This document shows, in pieces, positions 21,334 through 31,382 of a stretch of 64,000 nt of DNA (position 1 is the first letter of the stretch; each line of letters starts with the position of its first letter). Where the stretch lies: contig OX637362.1 in assembly GCA_951799405.1 (NCBI GenBank), positions 8,820,703 to 8,884,702 on the forward strand, read 5' to 3'. The notes beneath the pieces were generated by a model that saw only the letters and a program-made list of their open reading frames with translations, had not been told where the DNA came from and searched no databases. The position numbers and the translations under genes are program-made. This stretch comes from Agapetus fuscipes (Eukaryota > Arthropoda > Insecta > Trichoptera > Glossosomatidae).

Positions 21334-21679
21334 CTGGAACAAGGACAAAATATGAAATACAACCTGAGCAATAAGCGGAAAATATTTTTTTATAAACTAA
21401 AATATTATTACAGACAAGACATTATGTAACCCTTTATTTCAAAAAATAAAATTTTAATTTTTAATTAAATTTGGTTACAGGGTTAGAACAATCTACAAAT
21501 GTCACTACTACTACCTCATACATACCTCACCAAATGTCACCACCTATTATTCACCCTACAACCAGATATGTAGGAAGCAAGGTGTTTTGATTTTTTTAAA
21601 TATATTAATTGACCTCGCCAACGCATAACTACTAGTAAAGTACCACGATATTGCGTAAACTCTCCTCCATTGCATCTTT

Positions 21680-21914
21680 AATCTAAGTTGCATGTTTATA
21701 TTCATTTAAAGCTCTCAGATGTATGCCCACAAACCAACACGTGTAGTTTGCGCTTACAAATGCTGAATGTGTACTTAAAAATAAAATCCAAACCTCAAAT
21801 GAACATAAGCCCCACAACTTGTGCCAACCTTCCCTGACACAGGGGTGGCATTGACAAAGTGAACCATTTTTTACAGTATGGGTGGTCAGCCTCATACCAA
21901 CCTATAAGTCAAGG
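21680..21914 (-). repeat. 245-bp repeat, full-length copy
   Basis: Minus orientation, from 'aatctaagttgcatg' to 'ataagtcaagg'. It is almost identical to copies at 270-528 and 26850-27095, all three being a young subfamily with 'caaaccaacacgtgtag'. Confidence 0.8.
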
Positions 21915-22636
21915 AATATGAATAATAAATTACATTTAACTATAAAAAAGAATAAAACCTTAAAAAAGACAAAAATTTCCTATGCAAAAAATGTAGCAAA
22001 TTAATAAACCAACATTAGAAATCAACATTGCAGATAAATACAAAAATATACGGAAGATACAACCGCACTTGCAGTGAGTGATTTAGATTTCATACTTCAT
22101 TTTCAAATATTTGTGGCGTTTCTGTATGAAGATAAGTCGAAAATCTAGTCGAGTAGTATGACATAATTTTGTACACGTGTCACACTGTGTACATATATGT
22201 GTCTAGCAGCAGCTAGTATGTGTGTATGGAAGCGTCTGATGAGTGCTCGTGTGTGTAGAGTATACTGGCACAAAGAGATTAGTTGCTTAACTCTTTCATG
22301 GGCAGGAAATATGTATACGTGGACAATCGCTTGAAGGGCGATGAGTAATTAACTAGACATGGATACTCGCAAACATAGATAAGTATTCTTCATAAAAAAT
22401 CCATGTGAAATAAAAAAATAACATCAAAATCACAGACTTTTTTATTGAAATAAAACTCTGTAACAAGAAAACTTTACAGTGTGTAGAAATCAATCATAAG
22501 ACGGCCAAATACCCAAATTCACCATTTTTTATAATGGTCTTAGTAAAAGAGTGACATCAATGTAAAAAAATTAGGCGTTTTTATCAAAATTATGACCTTA
22601 AATTATGCATGCATATACAATATACATATTACGATG
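21915..22636. other. Spacer, nothing recognised
   Basis: AT-rich. A stretch near 22040-22200 ('accgcacttgcagtgag...acacgtgtcacactg') weakly resembles sequence at 6060-6110 ('gccgcactgtatg...acgtgtcaccc'), possibly an old shared repeat. No exon seen. Confidence 0.3.
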
Positions 22637-22920
22637 ATTTTATTTGGTGGCCGCTGTGTATCACGTCTCAAAAGCCTTTTTATTGTACGAGCTTGACCGT
22701 CGCTGTAGAAAGCGCAGATTCTCAAGCAAGACCCAGTTGCTTTAAGGCTGGATGGACTATAAGTGACCGGTCTTTGTAACAGGTATATGAATTTTTCACC
22801 CAGCGAAGAACATATTTGAAAATATAAACAGTTTATTTTTTTAGCTCCGCCTAGATTCGAACCCATAACTTTCCATTTACGAGTCAGATATGTGAAACAC
22901 TAGACTTCGGACCGGTCTAT
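22637..22920 (-). mobile_element. SINE-A (tRNA-derived), full-length copy
   Basis: Reverse orientation. The head near 22840-22920 has B-box-like 'gattcgaaccc' (reverse complement GGGTTCGAATC) and ends ACCGGTC; the body carries 'caagcaagacccagttgc', and the 3' end 'gtgtatcac' lies at the low end. No intact tRNA fold (A-box region decayed), so it is not a tRNA gene. Confidence 0.75.
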
Positions 22921-23000
22921 ATGCGTAGCTTGGTAGCATATTTTTTATTTATTTTTAGAAATTATGTGCCAGAGACTCTAGGGGTCTATGACACTTGTTG

Positions 23001-23236
23001 TAGTGCCGTAGAGGTGAACGAGCTTGATCGTCGCTACAAAGCGCCAATACTCAAGCAAGACCAGTTGCTGTAAGGCTGGATGGACCTTTGGTGACCGGTC
23101 ATTGGTAAAGATTTATGAATTTTTCAACCCACCGAAGAGCAAATTTGAAAATATAAATGGTATATTTTTTGTACTCCGCCGAGATTCGAGCCCACAGCCT
23201 TCCCATTCAGAGTCCGCAGTGCTACCACCGGTCGAT
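23001..23236 (-). mobile_element. SINE-A copy, 3' truncated
   Basis: Reverse orientation with the same body ('actcaagcaagaccagttgctgtaagg') and head ('gattcgagccc', ending CCGGTCG). It lies 80 bp from the previous copy in the same orientation. Confidence 0.7.
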
Positions 23237-23512
23237 TCTTCTTCTTGTGCCACTTCTAACGAAGATCGGCGATCATCATAGCTATTTTGATTTTTGATGC
23301 TGCGGCTCGAAATCGGACTTGGTGCTTCTGCCGAACCACTGTCGCAGGTTCTTCAGCCACGATGTCCTTCGGCGTCCCTGAGATCTTCTCCCCTCAATCT
23401 TACCCTGAATGATAAGATGAAGGAGACGGTACTTCTCACTTCTCATAATGTGACCGAAGTACATTAGCTTTCTCTGCTTAATGGTAGGCAGGAGCTCCTT
23501 TGTAGTGCGCAC
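23237..23512 (-). mobile_element. LINE C-terminal fragment
   Basis: Minus strand encodes RKLMYFGHIMRSEKYRLLHL then IIQGKIEGRRSQGRRRTSWLKNLRQW, the recognisable end of a LINE RT protein. The 'ATDLRR'-like end is distorted. It shares no frame with F14, which starts 20 bp further on. Confidence 0.7.
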
Positions 23513-23531
23513 CGGTCGATATTCGTATTAT

Positions 23532-23770
23532 TTAAATCCTGACATATTTCCCTTCGCTAGTCAGGTAGTAGCTGGGAGGTGGGTGGTTGTGGTGGTAGCT
23601 CACTTTTACCACTGCCCCGTTCCTCAAGTTGGCCGTGGCCCTGCACTTTTTCTTCAGAGAGCAGCACACCCAGTACGACACCCCGGACGCGTAGTTGCGC
23701 TTAAAGTAATACGTGTACTTCTTGTGCCGCAACAGGTGCTTGCCGGGTATCCGAGACGGGACGAAAATCG
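23532..23770 (-). CDS. mod(mdg4): FLYWCH alternative terminal exon F14
   Basis: TTTCAG abuts 23770 and the exon begins CG ATT. The spacing is Cys-x6-Cys (WVCCSLKKKC; C36 or C37 and C43), intermediate between the Cys-x5-Cys exons at lower coordinates and the Cys-x7-Cys exons at higher ones. H61/H63 (HNH) and PPPSYYLTSEGKYVRI follow. It is GC-richer than its surroundings at third positions. A LINE fragment abuts its 3' end, so the poly(A) site must lie inside or before that LINE. Confidence 0.86.
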
Positions 23771-23937
23771 CTGAAACATAAAGAAAATGCATATTTAATT
23801 GAAGGTTTCCTTGCTTTTGTGTGTGTAGTGTAAAAATATTATTGTTTTGAAAAATAAGCGAAAATTGTGTACCTTGATTGATTTATTTACAATAATAATA
23901 ACTACACCGTTAATATTTATTAATCGTATATTAAACG

Positions 23938-24217
23938 AATACGTAGAAGATCGGGAGTTACTGACATAGTCAAAAGAGTGGCAAAGCAGAAGTGGTCGTG
24001 GGCAGGGCATGTAGCCAGATTGAGCGAGCAAAGATGGACGAAAAGAGTGGTAGAATGGAGACCTCGTGAAGACAAAAGAACAAGAGGAAGGCCTCTTACA
24101 CGATGGTCAGATGATATCAAAAGAGTTGCTGGTGACTGGATGCAGAGAGCCCAGGACAGAGACGCCTGGAGAGATATGGGGGAGGCCTATGTCCAGCAGT
24201 GGATAAGAAGTGGCTGA
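23938..24217 (+). mobile_element. LINE C-terminal fragment
   Basis: Plus-strand open stretch RIRRRSGVTDIVKRVAKQ, then KWSWAGHVARL, RWTKRV.EWRPR, GRPLTRW.DDIKRVAG, MQRAQDRDAW and EAYVQQW. This is the canonical end of an RTE-like endonuclease/RT protein. Same family as 38895-39307. Confidence 0.8.
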
Positions 24218-24336
24218 ATAAGTAAAGTAAGTAGTAAGTATATTAAACGAACCGTTATAAGAGAACTTACATTATTCTCGGCTTCTCGTTAGCGACGCAC
24301 CTTCGGCCTAGCGACTTCAGGAGGCACCCTCTCTGC

Positions 24337-24377
24337 ACGACGACTGAGGATGAACTCAGCTCATCCTCAGTCGTCGT
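24337..24377. repeat. Perfect 17-bp inverted repeat with 7-base loop
   Basis: Arms ACGACGACTGAGGATGA and its exact reverse complement around ACTCAGC. It is GC-rich against an AT-rich background and lies about 90 bp before a LINE fragment. It could be a hairpin in RNA or a DNA foldback; no U run follows. Confidence 0.85.
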
Positions 24378-24449
24378 ATCTTCTTTTTCCCCTTAGCGTT
24401 TTATTTTTTTGCTGTTGTTTAACTTTGTAAAATACATTTTTTGATGATC

Positions 24450-24620
24450 GTGTAAATGTGAAAAAATGGGATATACAGAGTGAAAGTAAAAGAAGGAAAC
24501 GTATGATAAAGGTGAGGGATATGAAATATATAAGGATAGAAGGTATGTAAGGATAGAAAGAAATGAAGGCAACTCTGCATAGGCTCTCGCAATTATCAAA
24601 ATGGTGACAAGGTTACCCCC
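24450..24620 (+). mobile_element. LINE 3' fragment
   Basis: Plus-oriented relic of the family at 58345-58860 and 60310-60645: 'gatatgaaatatataaggatagaa' and 'gaaagaaatgaaggcaactctgc', ending near 'atggtgacaaggtt'. Confidence 0.55.
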
Positions 24621-24639
24621 TTTTCAAACGGTCCGTATC

Positions 24640-24960
24640 TAGTTGTGATATGTATCTAATCCATGGGAACGCCGAACAAACCACGATGAATCCTGTGAAA
24701 GCCAGAGCATACTCGTACATCTCCGCTGGTGTCTCCAGCAACTACAACGTCGCGCGGACAAACACTTAGGTTAGCTGCATCAAGAAGCAGCTGCCTGGAC
24801 ATCCCCGCAAAAAAGCCCCGAACTGTTTTTGGAGACAGGGCATTCAAGGCAGCCGCTCCAATGACTTGAAATGCTATTCCTGCTCATCTGTTCGTCCAAT
24901 CATATGGACAAGCGCCATTGTAGTGACACAGTCATAAAAGGCGCTATATAAATTTTGAAC
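24640..24960 (+). mobile_element. LINE 3' end, CR1-like
   Basis: Plus-strand relic of GDRAFKAAAPMTWNAIPA...HLF.QSYGQAPL followed by 'gacacagtcataaaaggcgctatataaattt'. The same end is seen minus-oriented at 58072-58290 and 46636-46790, so three copies of one LINE 3' end are present. Confidence 0.6.
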
Positions 24961-24984
24961 TTCATCTGACGAAGAAAGTATATG

Positions 24985-25187
24985 CTGCGAGAATTGATGG
25001 ATGTCGTGGAAGAGGAAGACCGAGAAAGGTATGGATGGACCAAATTTTCGAAATAGCGAATGAATGGGATATCCAGAGTCATAATAAAAGGAGAGCTTGT
25101 ATGAAAAAGGTTATGGCTCTGGATGAAATGAAAGAAGTATGCAAGGATCGAAAGAAATGGCGGTTGATCTGTAATGCTGGCGGTTAA
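24985..25187 (+). mobile_element. LINE 3' fragment
   Basis: Plus-strand codons GRGRPRKVWMDQIFEIANEWDI, SHNKRRACMKKVMALDEMKEV and KDRKKWRLICN form the C-terminal end of the LINE family at 58345-58860. The reading is intact over about 60 codons. Confidence 0.65.
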
Positions 25188-25300
25188 AGCTGAGGCTTTT
25201 AAATTTAAAAAATATGTGTTGTAGTTTTTTTAATTTTTTACTGTTTAATTGCTTAGAATTTATTTGTTTTATATATTTGATTGTATTAATTGCTTGTACT

Positions 25301-25551
25301 CCTTGACTGATAGGTTGGTATGCGGCTGACCACCCATACTGTAAAAATGGTTCCCTTTGCCAATGTCACTCCTGTTTCAGGGAAGGTCGGCAAGAGTTGC
25401 AGGGCTTATGTTCATTTGAGATTGGGGTTTTTATATTGTAGGTCCACATGCAGCATGTGTAAGCGCGAAATTATGCATGTCTGCTTGTGGGAATGCATTT
25501 AATATGAATCTCAAATGATACATATCTTTGCAGCTTAGATTTAGATTTAGA
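25301..25551 (+). repeat. 245-bp repeat, full-length copy
   Basis: From CCTTGACTGATAGG to CAGCTTAGATTTAGATTTAGAT. The TTAGAT iteration right at the end is diagnostic for the 3' tail. It lies about 215 bp beyond the F15 stop. Confidence 0.8.
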
Positions 25552-25766
25552 TCATCATCATCCATACACTACGCGCTTCCTACCTGACATTGGACCGAAT
25601 TCTGTAAAAAGGCGCTATCAGTTAATATCTACAACGATGTTTGGTGTATTTTTAAATCAAATATTGAATTATCTTCTTACCCAATACTAGTGCAACTATT
25701 CGTAAAATAAATGATACAAAAAATCGGGCAAATTGTCACTTTATTTTCAGATCAACAGAACAATGA

Positions 25767-26002
25767 CTAGACTTTGATGTATCTCCCATCTTTGGTGAGG
25801 TGATATCTCGGAGGCGGGTGGTTGTGACTGTGCGTAGTTTTAACGACCACATCATTGCGAAGGTGAACTGAAGCATTGCACAATCCCAAGGTGGAGCAGC
25901 ACCAGTACGATAGTCCAGAGACCATCAGCCTCTTCTTGCGGTACGTGTAGTGCTTCCACATCAGCAGCTCCTTGCCGCGCCTTCTCGAAGGGAAGAATAT
26001 GG
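25767..26002 (-). CDS. mod(mdg4): FLYWCH alternative terminal exon F15
   Basis: TTTCCTCAG abuts 26002 and the exon begins CC ATA. Lead IFFPSRRRGKELLM, finger YWCCSTLGLCNAS (W34, C36 with an additional C35, C42), HNH at 60-62, then RYHLTKDGRYIKV. AATAAA (plus TTTATT at 25740-25745) is only ~22 bp beyond the stop. It is the last of the uninterrupted Cys-x5-Cys group; the next exon upstream is 4 kb away. Confidence 0.86.
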
Positions 26003-26091
26003 CTGAGGAAAGACAAAACATATTTGTAAGTTACCAAATTAGAAGAAAAACCTGGTTTGTATCAACATGATTATCGATGGCACAGAGAAAC

Positions 26092-26263
26092 AGGGCTGGA
26101 AGTCTCATCACCACTGTAATTCCCACCTACCGAATATCGGTAATATTTGTATGAAGACCTGTCAATCCAAGATGGCCGCAAGTGAAGAGCTGATTAGTCT
26201 TCTTACAAATATTACCGATATTCAGTAGGTAAGAATTACCGTGGTGATGAGACTTCCAGCCCT
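26092..26263. mobile_element. Foldback/MITE with ~65-bp inverted termini
   Basis: AGGGCTGGAAGTCTCATCACC at the left and its reverse complement at the right (26243-26263) open long imperfect inverted arms, each containing ACCGATATT / AATATCGGT and 'cttacctactg'-like pieces, around a 40-bp centre with 'caagatggccgcaagtg'. No convincing target duplication is seen. A related centre lies near 7171-7209. Confidence 0.75.
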
Positions 26264-26849
26264 AGGGTGGTTCTTCAATTATCGACCATCCTCATTTATC
26301 TTCCTTATTTATCTTCCTCATTTAATTCCTCATATCGACCGCAACCTCTGCTAGCGAAAGCCACGCCTTCCTCCTGCAGTTTATACTCTTTACCACGTTG
26401 GTCAGCTACCATTCCGTCCAGCCACCTTCATCTGGGTCTTCTTAATGTTCATTTGTGCATGTGACCTAGCCAATGCAGTCTGTTGACTTTTATCGATCGG
26501 ATCACATCAGTGTCTTGATATAGGCTGTATCTTCTCTAAGTTACAGCGAATTCGATTTTCACTACCATTATCCTCTTTTATTGTGCCGTTAATACGGCAG
26601 ATAATTTTTCTTCCAAATATCTTGATGGAGTTAAGGTTATTTTGGTCAATACGTGTTTTGATCAGTGTCTCTGAGACCATCTCAGAGACAAAGAAAAGAG
26701 AAGAACAAAAAATGTGTTAAATATATTTATTGTAAAAAGGCATAATTCAGAAAGTTGCATACATATTTATACATTAAATAAATAAATATTTGAGTTTCAA
26801 ATCAATATCATGCTTAGTAACATGCACTCAGGTGATTATTTTTTTATAT
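26264..26849 (-). other. Unassigned repeat-like stretch related to 50780-51160
   Basis: Shares with 50780-51160 pieces such as '(c)aatgcagtctg...ttgac' / 'caatttagtctgcttgac' and '...atcacatcagtgtcttg' / 'accacatcaacgccttgg'. Both look like decayed pieces of one dispersed element, probably a minus-oriented LINE. A small hairpin (TGTCTCTGAGA-CCA-TCTCAGAGACA) lies near 26664-26690. Confidence 0.35.
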
Positions 26850-27095
26850 CTATAATCTATAATCTAAGTTGCAAGGATATATTCATTTAAAGCTCTCAGA
26901 TGTATGCCCACAAACCAACAAGTGTAGTTCGCGCTTACAAATGCTGAATGTGTACTTACAAATAAAATCCAAACCTCAAATGAACGTAAGCCCCACAACT
27001 TTTGCCGACCTTCCCTGAAACAGGGGTGACATTGGCAAAGTGAACCATTTTTTACAGTATGGGTGGTCAGCCTCATACCAACCTATAAGTCAAGG
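26850..27095 (-). repeat. 245-bp repeat, full-length copy
   Basis: Minus orientation with three TATAATC iterations at the tail end (26846-26866). It is nearly identical to the copy at 270-528, so among the youngest in the window. Confidence 0.8.
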
Positions 27096-27224
27096 AATAT
27101 TAATAATAAATTACATTTAAATATAACAAAGAACAAAACCTTACAAAGAAATCTATACAAAAAAAGTCAAAAATTTCCTATGCAAAAAATGTAGCAAATT
27201 AATACACCAACATTAGAAATCAAC

Positions 27225-27415
27225 ATTGCAGATTAGCCGCCACTTCTTCCTGTCCTTGCATACTTCTTTCATTTCATCCAGAGTCATAACCTTTTTCATA
27301 CAAGTCCTCCTTTTATTATGACTCTGGATATCCCATTCATTCGCTATTTCAGAGATTTGATCCTTCCATACTTTTCTCGGTCTTCCTCTACCACGACATC
27401 CATCAAATAACTTGT
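27225..27415 (-). mobile_element. LINE 3' fragment
   Basis: Minus orientation counterpart of 24985-25187: 'ttgcatacttctttcatttcatcc', 'cataaccttttt', 'actctggatatcccattcattc' and 'cttttctcggtcttcctctacc'. Confidence 0.65.
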
Positions 27416-27465
27416 TATAAATGTAATTTTAGATAACGTAAAACTTTGAAGAAGGTTTTTATAAC

Positions 27466-27510
27466 CTGACATAGCTACACTTTTTGATGATGTGAATCTT
27501 TGGTATCGAA
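27466..27510 (-). pseudogene. Fossil FLYWCH exon tail
   Basis: Minus-strand codons IPKIHIIKKCSYVR align with the exon-end consensus PPKYHVTKDGTYV(K/R). The nucleotides match exon ends at about 70% ('gacata...ctt.ttgatgatgtg...ctttgg'). No W-x-C half or acceptor is recognisable upstream, so this is a remnant of a lost exon inside the 26-30 kb gap. Confidence 0.45.
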
Positions 27511-27515
27511 ATTTA

Positions 27516-29471
27516 CACAATCACCATTTTTCATTTCACGATAGTTTGTGGAAAATTCTATACCATTTTTGTTAGCGTGTTAGTTTAGCTAACGCACATT
27601 TGACTATATGACATGGGTGCTATGTTGGGTTACTTAATATTTTAATGAAAAAAATAATACTGGTCCGTAGTCCAGTGGCAACACTTGTAAAGATCTGACT
27701 CTATCCATATTCGTTTATACATCCGTAATTCTATACAAAGTATAATATATCTTTCTATGGCACTTAAAAACTTGGAACAAAAAAAAGTACCCTCATAAAA
27801 AAACCTTGAGCTGTCATTTGACAACTCCATTGCTGGGTTGAATTCAGTTTCGATCTGTTTCCCGTGGGTGACGTGTCTCTTCTGTGTAAAATCATTAGCT
27901 AAAATCCTGAAAATTGCTGTTTAATATTTGATTTGTGGGTGTTTGTGTGAGGATGGAGCTGATAATGGACCTGAGATGCTGCCGGGAGAAAATAATTAAG
28001 CTGATTGCACTAAAAATAACTAATGTCGCGACATTAATACAAACTTAAAACCAGTGGCGTGTTCCTGTCCGTGAGTAAAGCGGTTTGCACAATTATTTTT
28101 CTACCATTCGAATTTCGATTGGTTAAGGCATTATTTATGGGGATGTGGAAAGGTCTTTCGTAGTCTGTGCTTCGGGTCTTCCACCCATATCGGGTTTTCC
28201 CGATATTGAGGTGTACCAGGAACAGGTTATGGAGTAGATATTTCCACAATTATTGTTTTGCCAGGTTTTCTTTATTTTGGCATCTGTCTCGGGTCTACTT
28301 GGCCGGACTTGCTGAGCATCAGACGGTGTCATGGTATTGCGAATTTGGTAGAATGATGGGGTAAATTAGAAGCTGTCTTCTCTAACAAAAGCAGCTTGGA
28401 ATAGAGTATGGAGTAGGCGCGCGTTAAGTTTTGGTAACGGGAATGCTGAAATATCCGACCCAGTGGGGTAACACTTAGTCGAAGCTGGTAACAAGACTTC
28501 CTTTCCTTTTGCCAGGAATTAGCGTGCTAAAGTCCTGTGACGATTCTTTGGTAGAAGAGAGAGAGCGTCAAGCTTGTAAACCGATCGGTTAATCTCACTT
28601 CGGGGTCGCAAGTCCCCGACTTCTCCATTGGAGCTAGCAGGCAGATTTTCTACTTAGAGGTGGGATTTTAATTAAAATAATTATGGGGTGGGTGGAGGTA
28701 GATTTTTCATATTATTATAAATATTTTATACGTAATATATTTAGACGCAATGTAATTTATTCATATTGTTATTATAATGTTATTTTGTAAATTTATGTAA
28801 TCTGTCAAATAAAAAGACTAACAAAAATTAACACATCAAGTAACTTTTCGCGATCTACGTCCCCCCTTTTTCCTTGTTCCTTATTTTGTATACGCCCTTG
28901 AATACGTTGACTGCCGTGTTTTTTTCTATACGCCGTGACCTTGCCAGGGCGGGTTCTAGTAAATTTCACAGAAAACAAAATCCCATTAAAAATGAAAGTC
29001 ACTTGTTTTAAAATCGGATTTAATATCATGTAGTCATTTTACAATACACGTAACGTAAATCTCGTAAGCTTTTTAATTATAATTTTGAATTTACAATTTA
29101 GTTAGAAAATGCGTATGTTCCACACCAAACGATAACGAATTTGAGTTTGCCACTAAAGTAGATTTTGAAACGGTAAAACAAAAAATTTACACAACGTTCC
29201 GTTTCATTATCTTCCACACGACGAGGAGTCCTAACCTTAGCTAGACGATCACACAATTGGCCAATACTACGACGATGACCACAGAGGAGGCAGCGAGGGA
29301 TATTCTCCATCAGCGAGGGAACCTTCACCTACATCATTCACCAGGAATCATCTGGAGGACCTTGGATGCAGGAGCACGGCTTTTGGCTCGCCTGTACCAT
29401 TAATATATAGCCATTTCCAGAATACGGTATCCGGTCATCTCCCCATTTTTACTTCATTAGGGGGGGGGAAC
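27516..29471. other. 2-kb spacer, one SINE fragment and GC-richer block
   Basis: 27660-27700 matches the SINE-A head (TGGTCCGTAGTCCAGTGGC). The block at about 28020-28660 is GC-richer than its surroundings, begins near CAGTGGCGTG (28052) and has no open frame; I do not recognise it. No exon found. Confidence 0.35.
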
Positions 29472-29688
29472 ACTACACACTTCAGACTCGTAAATGGAAG
29501 GTTGTGGGTTCGAATCCCGGCGGAGCGCAAAAAATATACCTTTTAAATTTTCAAATATGCTCTTTACTGGGTTGTAAAATTCATAAAAACACCGGTCACT
29601 ACAGGTCTAACAGCAACTGCGTCTTATTTGAGTCTATAGCAACAACCAAGCTCGCAGAGGGTTTTTGAGGTGTGATTCACAAAAATTT
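29472..29688 (+). mobile_element. SINE-A copy, 5' truncated
   Basis: Begins inside the head (ACTTCAGACTCGTAAATGG, GGGTTCGAATCCCGGCGGAG) and runs through 'aaatataccttttaaattttc' to 'caaccaagctcgcagaggg' and 'gaggtgtgattcac'. The intact GGTTCGAATCC is a perfect B box; the A box is missing. Confidence 0.75.
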
Positions 29689-29819
29689 GTAAATCATCCT
29701 AATATTATTATTATTCTTTTGAAAATGTATCTTTTATCTTAGTGAGCGTTATTTATTAGAGTTATACTCCGCGTATAGTCTTTGAAATTTAGGGAGTCTC
29801 CCACAAAGGATTTCTTAAA

Positions 29820-29966
29820 AAAAAATACCATCATTGGTAACCTGATACTTTCGCTTGTGGCCTTTTTATGGCCTAATAGACAAAATTTCCATTTTTGATT
29901 ACGTAATACCTTGGTGGAGAAATTGGTACGTTCTTTGGTAACCTGACGCATAAGCTTACGGCTTCT
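29820..29966 (-). pseudogene. Serial FLYWCH tail fossils downstream of F16
   Basis: The minus strand beyond the F16 stop repeats the exon-end motif (KYHVTKDGTYV): SGYKRS/QVIKEAV (~29960-29985, overlapping the stop region), RQVTKERT (~29930-29950), PPRYYVIKNGNFV (29882-29918) and HKRKYQVTNDGIF (29822-29858). They are in different frames and ~40-60 bp apart. They are either tandem duplications of the exon end or deleted exons whose tails alone survive. Confidence 0.5.
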
Positions 29967-29967
29967 T

Positions 29968-30206
29968 TTATAACCTGACATAAGTGCCATGTTTGGTCAC
30001 GTGGTAGTTGGGAGGTGGATGATTGTGAGCTCCCTGTACCCTCGTGATCACCCCAGCTAAGACGTACAGAGATGCGTAGCACTTTCTACTTATGTGTGTG
30101 GAGCAGACCCAGCGGACGCTGCCGCGGGCTGAAACCTGGTTCCTGCAGTATGTGTAAGCTTGATGCATCAGCAATGGTTTGCCGCGTCTCGAAGGCAAAT
30201 AAACGG
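29968..30206 (-). CDS. mod(mdg4): FLYWCH alternative terminal exon F16
   Basis: TTATTGCAG abuts 30206 and the exon begins CC GTT. One residue is missing in the lead (VYLPSRRGKPLLM, no P before G) and two are gained in the finger, RWVCSTHISRKCYAS: W33, C35, C43 (Cys-x7-Cys), H61, H63. The end is PPPNYHVTKHGTYVRL. It is the first of the Cys-x7-Cys group and closest to F17 (STH....CYAS). A string of tail fossils follows its stop. Confidence 0.85.
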
Positions 30207-30501
30207 CTGCAATAACAGAAAAATAATAATATTTTTTAGTGTTGCTCTGTTAACACAGTGAAAGTCCATTTTTTAGAAAAATAATAAGTCAATTGTTCTT
30301 CATAATAAACGTGAAATGACGTTCGTTGTTAACCAAATCAATTAAAAATGGCTGAAGTAATTTGGTTATTTTTACATCATAGAATTAAAACATTACTACT
30401 GTAACTGTGATTTTAACTCTGTCGCCATTCCGCTAGGGGTAGCCAGAGCCTATGCAGAGCTGCTGTCTTGAAAGAAAAATGCAGTTGAAACAGCGTTAAA
30501 A

Positions 30502-30722
30502 AATCTATAATCTGAATAACAAAGATGTATTAACTTTTCAAATTCATATTAAATGCATCTCTACAAGCAGACACGTGTAGGCTCGCATTTGTAATAACAA
30601 AATAATACTTGAAATTAAAATAAACTTTGCTGCTCTTTCAGCCTTTTTCTGAAGCGAAGTTGACATTGGTAAAAATGAACAATTTTTAAAGTAGGTATGA
30701 TTGGTCAGCATCCTATTAGTTT
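30502..30722 (-). repeat. 245-bp repeat, old copy
   Basis: Minus orientation from 'aaatctataatctgaataac' to 'ggtcagcatcc', well diverged with several deletions. Confidence 0.55.
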
Positions 30723-30789
30723 TATTTATCATAAAGATAAAAGATGCTCAAGGACATTGAAATAACATCAAAACCAGATTTGAAATGTT

Positions 30790-30945
30790 CCTTGAATATC
30801 AAGTTGGTATGAGGTTGACCCCCCATACTGTAAAACTTGGTTCATTTTTTCCAATGCCACCCTAATTTCATTAAAATGCCGTATGAGTTTCAAGGTGTAT
30901 GCTCATGTGAGGTTTGGTTTATTTCATAAATTAACGAACTTAAAC
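30790..30945 (+). repeat. 245-bp repeat, 3' truncated copy
   Basis: Begins CCTTGAATATCAAGTTGGTATG and fades after 'gtttggtttatttcataa'. The composite SINE follows directly. Confidence 0.55.
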
Positions 30946-30949
30946 GCAA

Positions 30950-31302
30950 GGGGGCCGGTCTAACGTCACGCACTTCAGTTGAAGTGGGAGTTTCCCAGCT
31001 CCCCAGGGGGCTGGCTTCTAGTAAAAAGCTGAGTAAACCGGTCCATAGTCCAGTGGTAACACTTCGGACTCTGAATGGAAGGTTGGGGGTTAAATCCCGG
31101 CGGAGCACAAAAAATATACCATTTATATTTTCAAATTTTCTGGGTCGAGAAATTCATAAACCTTTACCAAAGACCGGTATCAAAAGGTCCATCCAGCCTC
31201 ACAGCAACTGGGTCTTGCTTGAGAATTGGCGCTTTCTACAGCAACGACCAAGCTCGCAGAGGGCGATACACACAAAAACAGCGCTTAACAAATAAATCAG
31301 CC
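30950..31302 (+). mobile_element. Composite SINE: SINE-B 3' part joined to full SINE-A
   Basis: 30950-31034 (GGGGGCCGGTCTAACG...CAGCTCCCCAGG...GCTGAGTAAACC) is the SINE-B segment also seen at 38184-38278. From 31035 a complete SINE-A follows: head with A-box-like TAGTCCAGTGGTAACAC, B-box-like GGTTAAATCCCGG, body, and 3' end 'gatacacacaaaaacagcgc'. Read as an insertion or template switch between two SINE families. Confidence 0.65.
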
Positions 31303-31382
31303 TATTTTTTTTTAACCTTGCAGGTATTTTATTTTGGGAACAAACGGGACGAAAAGTCAGAATTGTGTTTCAAATCTTCATG

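Noticed and set aside
28052..28070. CAGTGGCGTG, a possible hAT transposon end
   Set aside because: No matching inverted end or 8-bp target duplication found in the following kilobases.
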